The notes under the pieces were generated by a model, which saw only the letters and a list, made by a program, of their open reading frames with translations, had not been told where the DNA came from and made no database searches. The position numbers and the translations under genes were made by a program. DNA of 11,285 bases, from the NCBI GenBank assembly GCA_023401045.1, contig JAEXEM010000225.1:1-11285 (forward strand), given 5' to 3'. How positions within the stretch are numbered: the stretch's first letter is position 1; each line of letters opens with the position of its first letter. This stretch comes from Actinomycetes bacterium. Lineage in GTDB: Bacteria; Actinomycetota; Actinomycetes; Actinomycetales; Cellulomonadaceae. This document shows positions 1 through 7,200 of this stretch, piece after piece.

Positions 1-584
1 CGTACGGATGGCTCCCGCTGCTCGCCGGGCTGGGCACGGTCCGCGCGCTGCGGGCGACCGCGGGGGTCCCGGCGGCGCTCAAGTGGCCCAACGACGTCGT
101 CGTCGACACCGGCGAGGAGCCGGTGCCGGGCTGGGGCACGGCGCGCAAGGTGGCCGGGGTGCTCGCGCAGGCGGTGCCGGAGGTGCCGGCCATCGCCGTG
201 GGGATCGGCGTCAACGTCCACCAGGACCGTGACGCGCTACCGGTGCCGTGGGCGACGTCGCTCGCGCTCGCGGGCTCGCGCGTGGTCGACCGCTCGACCG
301 TGCTCGTCGCGCTCGTCGCGGCCCTCGACGAGCTGGCGCGCCGCTGGGTGGCGTCCGACGGCGACGCGGTCGCCGCGGGTCTCGCCGACGAGGTGGCGGC
401 GGTGTGCACGACGCTGGGCCAGGAGGTGCGGGTCGAGCTGCCCGGCGGTGGCACGGTGACGGGCACGGCGCGTGCGCTCGCCCCCGACGGCGCCCTCGAG
501 GTGAGCGACGGCGCGGGCACGGTGCATCTCGTCCACGCGGGTGACGTCGAGCACGTGCGGGTGACGGATCGCACAGCCGGGTGA
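1..584 (+). CDS. birA: Biotin--[acetyl-CoA-carboxylase] ligase (BirA), 3' part
   Basis: Biotin-protein ligase makes biotinyl-5'-AMP and transfers biotin to a lysine of the biotin carboxyl carrier domain of acyl-CoA carboxylases, in the cytoplasm. The gene runs in from the left edge; the first full codon is at 3 and 193 residues are visible. Seen in sequence: the LKWPNDVV motif (about 77-120), the KVAGVLAQ segment and VGIGVNV strand of the catalytic core, then a C-terminal SH3-like domain with the pattern GQEVRVELPGG...G.A..L..DGALEV...GDVEHVR. The N-terminal part, including the GRGR-type biotinyl-AMP loop and any HTH repressor domain, is outside the window, so whether it also acts as a repressor cannot be judged. 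It ends with TGA at 582-584, 14 bp before the cyclase start. The family call is firm. Confidence 0.95.
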   Translation, partial: YGWLPLLAGLGTVRALRATAGVPAALKWPNDVVVDTGEEPVPGWGTARKVAGVLAQAVPEVPAIAVGIGVNVHQDRDALPVPWATSLALAGSRVVDRSTVLVALVAALDELARRWVASDGDAVAAGLADEVAAVCTTLGQEVRVELPGGGTVTGTARALAPDGALEVSDGAGTVHLVHAGDVEHVRVTDRTAG

Positions 585-586
585 AC

Positions 587-592
587 TAGTCT
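587..592 (+). promoter_or_regulatory. Putative leaderless promoter -10 (TAGTCT) of the cyclase gene
   Basis: TAGTCT fits the actinobacterial -10 consensus TAnnnT and lies six bases before the GTG at 599, so transcription would begin at or next to the start codon. No Shine-Dalgarno sequence precedes that GTG. A -35 match is not convincing. The element overlaps the end of birA, so the cyclase could be transcribed apart from birA. Confidence 0.5.
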
Positions 593-598
593 CGGCGC

Positions 599-1705
599 GT
601 GCAGCAGGAGGTCGGTGGGACGGACCCCGCGAGGGGTCCCGTCGTCGACCCGTCGCCCTCCCCGGCGCGCCGGCCCCCCGAGGAGCTCGACGCGATGCTG
701 CTCGGCGGGCCGCGCACGCTGAGCGCCCGTGACCTCGCCCGCCGCACCGGGCTCGACCTCGAGGACGTCCGCACGTTCTGGCGCACGCTCGGGCTGCCGA
801 GCCACGACGACGACGAGGTCGTCTTCACCGAGCACGACGCGCAGGCGCTCGCCATGGCGGCGTCGCTCGTCACCGAGCACGGGCTCGCCATGCGCACCGT
901 CGTCACGGTCGTCCGCGCGCTCGGGCACACGTCGGACCGGCTCGCGCTGTGGCAGGTCGAGGCGCTGGTCGAGGACATGTCGACGCGGTACGGCCTCGAC
1001 GACACCTCGGCCCGGCTCGTCGTCCTCGACCGGCTGCGCGACCTCGCCCCGCTCCTCGAGCGTCAGCTCGTCCACTCCTACCGCCGCCAGCTGGCGGCCG
1101 TCGCGGCGCGCTACGCCGCGGAGTTCGGCCACGCGCGCGACGTCGGCAGCGACGCCGGGCGGCTGCCGCTCGCACGTGCGGTGGGCTTCGCGGACATGGT
1201 GTCGTTCACACGCCGCACCGCCGGCCTCGGGTCGACGGACCTCTCGCTGTTCGTCCAGAGGTTCGAGACGGCGGCGCGGGACGTCGTGACGAGCGCCGGT
1301 GGCCGTGTCGTCAAGACCATCGGGGACGCGGTGCTCTTCATCGCCGACAACCCGGGCACCGGTGCCGCCGTCGCTCTCGGGCTGGCGGACGCCTTCGGCA
1401 CGTCGCTCGACGTCGAGGCGGCGCACGGCGCGGGCGGCCTCGCGGAGGGGGCGCGAGGTGTCGCGCCGGTCCGGGTCTCCATGGTGTGGGGGCGGGTGCT
1501 GTCGAGGTTCGGCGACGTCTTCGGCCCGACGGTCAACCTCGCGGCGCGGCTCACGGACGTCGCCGAGCCGAGCACGGTGCTCGTCGACCCGGCGACCGCC
1601 CAGGTGCTCGCGGGGGACCCGCGCTTCCGGCTCACCGAGACGCCCGCCCGGGACCTGCCCGGCTTCGGCGAGGTGACGCCCTACCGGCTCGAGACCGCGG
1701 GCTGA
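599..1705 (+). CDS. Class III adenylate cyclase with Rv1264-like N-terminal regulatory domain
   Basis: Predicted to make cAMP from ATP; 368 aa, no TM segment, so cytoplasmic. The catalytic domain is about residues 190-365. Visible key residues are metal-binding D199 (FADMVSFT) and D243 (TIGDAVLF), adenine-selecting K239 and D306 (GDVFG), and transition-state N313 and R317 in VNLAARL. This complete set favours ATP over GTP and an active enzyme. Residues about 38-130 (LSARDLARRTGLDLEDV..., then helices) resemble the all-helical regulatory domain of mycobacterial Rv1264, a pH-responsive cyclase, and also recall a MerR-like helix-turn-helix. pH sensing here is inference. The GTG start at 599 is chosen because it sits six bases after a TAnnnT box; an ATG at 695 is a possible later start that would still keep the regulatory domain. 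It converges on the SRAP gene. Confidence 0.93.
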   Translation: MQQEVGGTDPARGPVVDPSPSPARRPPEELDAMLLGGPRTLSARDLARRTGLDLEDVRTFWRTLGLPSHDDDEVVFTEHDAQALAMAASLVTEHGLAMRTVVTVVRALGHTSDRLALWQVEALVEDMSTRYGLDDTSARLVVLDRLRDLAPLLERQLVHSYRRQLAAVAARYAAEFGHARDVGSDAGRLPLARAVGFADMVSFTRRTAGLGSTDLSLFVQRFETAARDVVTSAGGRVVKTIGDAVLFIADNPGTGAAVALGLADAFGTSLDVEAAHGAGGLAEGARGVAPVRVSMVWGRVLSRFGDVFGPTVNLAARLTDVAEPSTVLVDPATAQVLAGDPRFRLTETPARDLPGFGEVTPYRLETAG

Positions 1706-1713
1706 CCGACCTC

Positions 1714-1728
1714 GCGGGACGTTCCCGC
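1714..1728. terminator. Short GC hairpin after the cyclase gene, possible terminator
   Basis: GCGGGA-CGT-TCCCGC is a perfect 6-bp stem with a 3-base loop, 8 bp after the cyclase stop and between convergent genes. There is no T-tract on either strand, so an intrinsic terminator is only a possibility. Confidence 0.3.
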
Positions 1729-1746
1729 CGTCGGCCCGGCGCCCCG

Positions 1747-1815
1747 CCGCACCGGCACGACGACACCGCACCGGCACCGCACCGGCACCGCACCTCCACG
1801 ACACCGCACCGGCAC
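1747..1815. repeat. Short CCGCACCGGCAC repeats in the convergent intergenic gap
   Basis: The 12-mer CCGCACCGGCAC occurs exactly four times (1747-1758, 1766-1777, 1777-1788, 1804-1815), with a partial fifth copy at 1788-1794. A longer 18-base string containing it is repeated at 1760-1777 and 1798-1815. The array fills most of the gap between the cyclase and SRAP stop codons. It looks like a low-complexity expansion; no function is visible. Confidence 0.75.
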
Positions 1816-1819
1816 GGCG

Positions 1820-2569
1820 TCAGAGCGTGAGGTCCTCGCCGACCGGGTCGAGCAGCGCGGGACCGTCGTTCCCGACGGCGTTGACCTGCGTCGAGACGGG
1901 TGTCGCGACGAGGTGCGGTGGGTCCCTGCGCAGCAGCCCCTGCGCGGCGTCGGCGCCGACGGCAGGGTCGAGCCAGGCGTCCCACGTGTCGCGCGGCAGG
2001 ACGAGCGGCTGGCGGACGTGGACGGCGGACATCGCCTCGGTCGCGGGACGGGTGACGACCGTGACGGAGACGAGCCAGCGGTCGGGGTCGTCGTCGGGCT
2101 TCGACGGGTCGCGCCAGAACTCGTAGAGCCCGGCGAGCGCGGCGACGTCCCCGTCGGCGGGGTGGATCCAGAACGGCTGCTTCGGGCGCCGCCGGCGCGG
2201 ACCCTCGGCCTCCTCGGGGCGGGCCTGCCACTCGTAGTACCCGTCGGCGGGCAGCAGCGCGCGGCGGGCGGCGAAGGGGCGGGCGAAGGCCGGCTTGTCC
2301 GCCAGCGTCTCGACGCGGGCGTTGATCATGCGGTTGCCGATCGACGGGTCCTTGGCCCACGACGGCACGAGACCCCACCGCGCGACCCGCAGCTGGCGCG
2401 TGATCTCGCCGGTCGCCCGGTCGGCGCGCTCGACGACCATGCGGACCCCGTCGGTCGGTGCGACGTTCCACGACGGCGGCAGCAGCCGGACGTCGTCGGC
2501 GACCGTCGCGACGGCGAACTCGTCGGCGAGGGCCTGGTCCTCCCGGAACGACGCGTACCTCCCGCACAT
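1820..2569 (-). CDS. SRAP-domain protein (HMCES/YedK family, abasic-site DNA-protein crosslinker)
   Basis: SRAP proteins sense abasic sites in single-stranded DNA and shield them by forming a covalent thiazolidine link through Cys2 once Met1 is removed. This reading gives 249 aa. The start is set at the ATG of MCGRY (complement of 2567-2569), because family chemistry needs Cys at position 2; the frame stays open upstream to 2605, but a start there would bury that Cys. Visible family features are C2, WNVAPTD (34-40), WGLVPSW (65-71), NARVET (83-88), GYYEW with E113, and the HVRQP motif with H184. The usual motif is H-x-R-M-P, so M to Q is a small deviation. A basic insert (RPEEAEGPRRRRPK, about 118-131) may contact DNA. 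The RBS is weak. The gene is divergent from the MFS gene and convergent with the cyclase. Confidence 0.93.
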   Translation of the reverse strand: MCGRYASFREDQALADEFAVATVADDVRLLPPSWNVAPTDGVRMVVERADRATGEITRQLRVARWGLVPSWAKDPSIGNRMINARVETLADKPAFARPFAARRALLPADGYYEWQARPEEAEGPRRRRPKQPFWIHPADGDVAALAGLYEFWRDPSKPDDDPDRWLVSVTVVTRPATEAMSAVHVRQPLVLPRDTWDAWLDPAVGADAAQGLLRRDPPHLVATPVSTQVNAVGNDGPALLDPVGEDLTL

Positions 2570-2664
2570 GACGGCCAGCCTCGCACCGTCCACCGACACG
2601 TGCACCGACCCGTGGCCGGACGCCGGCTGCGGTGCGCGTCACGCGCCCGACCGCCCGAGATGTC

Positions 2665-2678
2665 TCGAATCGATTCGA
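2665..2678. promoter_or_regulatory. Perfect 14-bp palindrome, candidate operator between SRAP and MFS genes
   Basis: TCGAATCGATTCGA is its own reverse complement. It lies in the 144-bp divergent region, 36 bp before the MFS start. It is AT-rich against its surroundings, and it overlaps a weak -35-like TCGACA (2675-2680) that pairs with GACGAT (2699-2704) at 18 bp. A dimeric repressor site for the exporter, or for both genes, is an inference. Confidence 0.4.
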
Positions 2679-2713
2679 CAGTCCTCGGGACGGGCTGCGA
2701 CGATGGCAGGGCC

Positions 2714-4051
2714 ATGCCGCAGCCTCTCCCGCACGACGCCGCAGCCGCGTCCGCCGCCGCAGAACCCGCCACCGGCCTCCCGCAGCCCGGTCCCGTCCCG
2801 CCGCACGGCGCCGGGACGTCCCGCGCGCCCGCCGACGGGTCGACCCCGCGCTACCGCCCGGACGCGCGGCACGTCCTCCTGCTCGGTGCCATGACGGCGC
2901 TGCCGGCGATCTCCACCGACATCTACCTGCCGTCGCTGCCGGACGTCGCGCGCGACCTCGGCACGTCCGCCGCCGCCGTCCAGCTGACGATGACGGGGAT
3001 GCTCGTCGGCGGGGCCGTCGGCCAGCTCGTCATCGGCCCGCTGTCCGACCGGTTCGGGCGCCGGCTGCCGGTGCTCGTCGGCGTCGCGCTGCACGTCGTC
3101 GTCTCGCTGCTGTGCGCCGTCGCGCCCGCGATCGTGCCGCTCGTCGCGCTGCGCGTCGCGCAGGGGTTCTTCAACGCGTCCGCCACGGTCTGCGCGATGG
3201 CGCTGCTGCGCGACCGGTTCGTCGGCGCGGACGCCTCGCGCCTCATGTCCCGGCTCATGCTCGTCATCGGTGTGGCGCCGCTGTTCGCGCCGTCGCTCGG
3301 CGGGCTCATCGCCGGGCAGTGGGGGTGGCGTGCGGTCTTCGTCGTCCTCGCGCTGCTCGGTGCCGGGCTGTGGGTCGTCGTCGCGGTGAAGATGCCCGAG
3401 ACGCTCCCGCGGGAGATGCGCCGGACCGGTGGCGTGCGGACCGCGCTCGCGGGCTACCGCAGCCTCCTGCGCGACCGGCACTTCGTCGCGCTCGCGCTGC
3501 TGCCCGGCCTGGCGATGGCCGTCCTCATGACGTACGTCGTCGCGTCGCCGTTCGTCCTGCGCGAGGGCTTCGGCCTCAGCGAGCACGAGTTCTCGCTGCT
3601 CTTCGCGGTCAACGGCGTCGGTCTCGTCATCGGCGCCCAGGTGAACGCGGCGCTCGTGCGGCGCGTGGCCCCCATCCGCATCCTGCGTGCCGCGATGGTC
3701 GTCACCCTCGTGCTCACCGCCGTCCTCCTCGTGCTCGCGCTCACCGGCGCCGGCGGGCTGCCCGCGCTGCTCGTCGTGCTGTGGCTCGTGCTCGCACTGG
3801 TCAACCTCGCGCCGCCGAACGCCTCCGCGCTGGCCCTCGGGCGGCACGGCGCGATGGCCGGCACCGCGGCCGCCTTCATCGGGTTCCTCCAGGCGGGCAC
3901 GGGCGGCGTCGTCGCCAACCTCTCGGGCGTGCTCGGCGGGGGTGCGGTCGCCATGGCCGCGGTCATGACGGGGGCTGCGCTCCTCGGGCTCGCCGTCCTC
4001 GCGCTGGCGACGCCCGCCTTCCGGCGCGGCGGGGCCTACTCCCTGGGGTGA
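2714..4051 (+). CDS. MFS drug:H+ antiporter, Bcr/CflA-like (12 TM)
   Basis: Predicted inner-membrane exporter of the DHA1 family, 445 aa. Residues 1-52 form an Ala/Pro-rich cytoplasmic tail. TM1 (about 54-75) carries TDIYLPSLP, the signature after TM1 of Bcr/CflA proteins. Motif A is GPLSDRFGRR (108-117) between TM2 and TM3. RVAQGFFNASATV follows, and a motif C-like GVAPLFAPSLGG (186-197) lies in TM5, typical of proton antiporters. The second half (about 255-435) has six further hydrophobic segments. The ATG at 2714 is chosen because the frame stays open far upstream only as antisense of the SRAP gene, and TM1 follows about 50 residues later. Another ATG at 2703 is out of frame. Substrate is unknown; bicyclomycin or chloramphenicol resistance should not be assumed. 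A palindrome upstream suggests local control. Confidence 0.9.
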   Translation: MPQPLPHDAAAASAAAEPATGLPQPGPVPPHGAGTSRAPADGSTPRYRPDARHVLLLGAMTALPAISTDIYLPSLPDVARDLGTSAAAVQLTMTGMLVGGAVGQLVIGPLSDRFGRRLPVLVGVALHVVVSLLCAVAPAIVPLVALRVAQGFFNASATVCAMALLRDRFVGADASRLMSRLMLVIGVAPLFAPSLGGLIAGQWGWRAVFVVLALLGAGLWVVVAVKMPETLPREMRRTGGVRTALAGYRSLLRDRHFVALALLPGLAMAVLMTYVVASPFVLREGFGLSEHEFSLLFAVNGVGLVIGAQVNAALVRRVAPIRILRAAMVVTLVLTAVLLVLALTGAGGLPALLVVLWLVLALVNLAPPNASALALGRHGAMAGTAAAFIGFLQAGTGGVVANLSGVLGGGAVAMAAVMTGAALLGLAVLALATPAFRRGGAYSLG

Positions 4052-4094
4052 CGTCGGTCGGGTGAGCGGGGCGATGTCACCCGTACGGCTCACC
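4046..4094 (+). terminator. Interleaved inverted repeats at the MFS gene end, possible terminator
   Basis: Two perfect 7-bp inverted repeats overlap the MFS stop codon region. GGGTGAC (4046-4052) pairs with GTCACCC (4076-4082), and GGTGAGC (4061-4067) pairs with GCTCACC (4088-4094). They interleave, so the RNA could form either stem or an H-type pseudoknot. There is no U-tract. In such GC-rich DNA some 7-bp matches are expected by chance. Confidence 0.3.
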
Positions 4095-4154
4095 GGCGCA
4101 CGACGCGGATACGGACGAATGTCCCGCTGACCAGCAGGTTCACGCTCACGAGGG

Positions 4155-4184
4155 GCGACCGCGACGGGACGTCGGCCCTAGGCT
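4155..4184 (+). promoter_or_regulatory. Putative promoter of the surface-protein gene
   Basis: TAGGCT at 4179-4184 is a good actinobacterial -10 (TAnnnT). GCGACC at 4155-4160 is a weak -35 at 18 bp spacing. Transcription would begin near 4191, giving a 5' leader of about 40 bases with the dyad at 4195-4210 and the RBS at 4222-4228. Confidence 0.45.
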
Positions 4185-4194
4185 CCGGCAGGCT

Positions 4195-4210
4195 CTGGAC
4201 ATCTGTCCAG
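4195..4210. promoter_or_regulatory. 16-bp dyad, candidate operator of the surface-protein gene
   Basis: CTGGACA-TC-TGTCCAG has perfect 7-bp arms and a 2-bp centre. It lies just after the predicted transcription start and 11 bp before the RBS. The tiny centre makes a protein-bound DNA operator more likely than an RNA hairpin. The regulator is unknown. Confidence 0.45.
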
Positions 4211-4231
4211 GGTGTGCCGTCAAGGAGACCC

Positions 4232-7200
4232 ATGCGCCGCGCCCTCGCCGTCGTCCTGACGGTCGCCCTCGTGGCGCTGGGCGCGCTCGTCGCGCCCGCA
4301 GCGGGCGTCGGCTCGCGCGACGCGTACCCGGCGGACGCCACCGGGCACCGCGCCGCCGTCGAGTGGCGGACCGAGGCGTACGGGCCCGTGCCCAACGCGG
4401 CCGGACGGGCCGCCGGCGCCTCGCAGGTCTACCGGCGCACGCTCTTCCACGTCTTCGTCCGGGCGGGCGAGCGCCTGCTGCTCGGCTCCTCGCAGGTGGG
4501 CACCGGCGAGTCCGACGTCGTCGTGTGGGCACCCGGGGTCGTCACCGACACGACGCCCCCGGCCGACGTCCCGGGCAAGCCGAGGGCGCTGTCCTGCAGG
4601 ACGAGCCAGCCCGGCACCGGGCTCATCGCCAACCGCGCGCAGGAGAAGGCGGGGCCCGGGGCCGGCGGGTGGACGCCCTGCGTGTTCACGGCCGCGACGA
4701 CCGGGATCCACACCGTCGCGTTCACCGGCGCCGCCGGGCTCGGGGCGTCGGGCGACACGGGCAGCGGGTACACCTCGCCCGACGCCGTGCTCGAGCCGAC
4801 CGGCGACTTCCAGAAGCTCTGGTCGTCCGTGCAGGCGTGGGAGCTGCGCGTCGTGCCCGCCGCGAGCACGACGCCGATCCCGGGCCGGGTCTTCACCTAC
4901 GTCCTCGCAGGCTTCACCGCCGGGAACAACCGCCCGGTCAGCACGACGATGTGGCTGACGACCCTCGACGGGTACCGCTACCGCGTCGAGACCAACGGCT
5001 TCGACCCCAACGGGTTCGTCTTCTACGGCAACAGCCGTGGCTTCCTCGACGCCGCCGGGGAGCAGCTCAACAAGAACATCGTCGGCACCGGCAGCACGCA
5101 GCAGCTCGTCGCCACGACCGTCGGTGGCACCCAGCTCGCCGCCCCGCAGTACCCGCTGTCGTGGGACAGGCTGGGTGCGGAGACGCTCGAGGCCCTCGCG
5201 ATCGACGCGCCGCTGGCACCGACGGTCGAGAGCGTCGAGTTCATCGGGCACACGGGCGGCACGACGTACACCTCGCGCGGCGGTCGGTTCGAGGTGGCGC
5301 TCGGTGCACCGGGGACCGTCGAGATCGTCGTCTCCCGCGACGGCACGTCGTTCGACCCCGGCCTCGCGCGCAACGCGACCGTGCGCACGACGGTGAGCCC
5401 GGACGGCTTCGAGCCCGGCAGCACCATCTCCCTCGCCTGGGACGGCGCCGACAACTCCGGTGCCGTCATGCCGGCCAAGCTCGAGTACCCCGTCCGCGTC
5501 CAGGTGCGCGGCGGGGAGTACCACGCGCCGATGCTCGACGTCGAGGCGTCGACCAACGGCGGCCCGGCGATCGTCCTCGAGAACCCGCCCGTCGTCGGCG
5601 GGGTGGTGCGCTGCCCGTTCACGGGTGCGGACCCGCAGACCACGGCGTGCTCGCAGGCCTTCTACGACGACCGCGGCTACGTGACCAACGGCGTCTCGGT
5701 CGGCACGCTCGACAAGGCCCTGTGCACCGACGCGTCCGGCAACCCGCGCTTCAGCGGCAGCTCCCCGTCGATCCTCTTCGCCGACCCGGTCTCCGGGTTC
5801 GACAGCCGCAGCACGCAGCGCGGCTTCGGGGCGGACGCGGCCTCGCTCAACGCCAACGCCGCCTGCAACGGCACCGCCGGGAACCCCAACACCCTCGGTG
5901 ACGCGCGCGGCCTCGACCTGTGGACGTACTTCCCCTCGCAGACGGTCACCGCCGAGCTCGACATCCTCCCGCTGCCGACGGCACCGACCGCCGACGACGA
6001 GGCGTACACGACGGACGCGGGCACGACGCTCACCGTCCCGGCCGCGCAGGGCGTGCTCGTCGGGGACACCGGGACCTCGTTGACGGCGCAGGTCGCGACC
6101 GACCCCGCACGGGGCACCCTCACGCTCGGCTCCGACGGCGGGCTCACGTACGTGCCGCAGGACGGCTGGTCGGGGACGGTGACGTTCACCTACAGGGCGG
6201 TCGACGCAGCCGGCCAGCACGCGACCGCGACCGTCACCATCACGGTCCGCCCCGCTGGTGCCGACGACACCGCGTCCGTGGCGACCGGCGGTGTGCTCAC
6301 GGTCGAAGCGGCGAGCGGGGTGCTGAGCAACGACGTCGGCACGGGTCTGACGGTCGTGTCCCGGACCTCGCCGTCGCACGGGACGCTCCAGACGCCCGTC
6401 GCCGCCGACGGCTCGTACCGGTACGCGCCGGCCGCCGGGTTCTCGGGGACCGACTCGTTCACCTACACCGCGCGCGACTCGTCGAACCAGTCGTACACGC
6501 GCACCGTGACGATCACCGTCACCCCGACGGCGGCCGACGACAGCGGCAGCACCGCGGTCGACACCGTCCTCGAGGTCCCGCGGACCGGAGGCGTCCTCGC
6601 CAACGACGTCGGCGCGCTCGAGGTGGAGAGCCACACCCAGCCGGAGCACGGGTCGGTCGACGTCGAGGACGACGGGTCCTGGGTCTACACCCCGCCGGAG
6701 GGGTGGTCGGGCACGACGACGTTCACGTACACCGCGGGCGACGGCACGTCGTCCGTCACCCGGACCGTGACGGTCACGGTGACCCCGACGGCCGCCGACG
6801 ACACCGCGACGACGACCGTCGGCACCGCCGTCTCGGGCGACGTGCTGACGAACGACGCCGGGGCGCTCACGCGCACGGGCGCGACCGACGCCTCGCACGG
6901 TGAGGTGGACTGGGACGGTGCGGAGTTCACGTACACCCCGGACGCCGGCTGGTCGGGCCGGGACTCCTTCACCTACACGGTCTCCGACGGCACGACGACG
7001 CTCACGCGGACGGTGAGGGTCCTCGTCACGCCGACGGCCGCGGACGACAGCGGCAGCACCGCGGTCGACACGGTCCTCACGGTCGCCGCGGCGGACGGTG
7101 TGCTCGCCAACGACGCGGGTGCCCTGGAGGTCACGAGCCACACGCAGCCCGCCCGCGGGTCGGTCGAGGTCGAGGACGACGGGTCGTGGGAGTACACCCC

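Noticed and set aside
2570..2605. Twelve-residue N-terminal extension of the SRAP protein
   Set aside because: It would move the essential Cys away from position 2, which SRAP chemistry does not allow.
1632..2642. Second long minus-strand frame over the SRAP gene
   Set aside because: It is an out-of-frame shadow with an Arg-rich product; the SRAP frame carries all family motifs.
2665..2678. Classical actinobacterial LexA/SOS box
   Set aside because: The arms match in part, but the box needs TCGAAC and GTTCGA arms with four bases between. Here the centre is shorter and the arms end in T/A.
1913..2713. Upstream extension of the MFS reading frame (about 267 codons)
   Set aside because: It is antisense to the well-supported SRAP gene and gives no membrane or domain signal. 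The ATG at 2714 fits the family.
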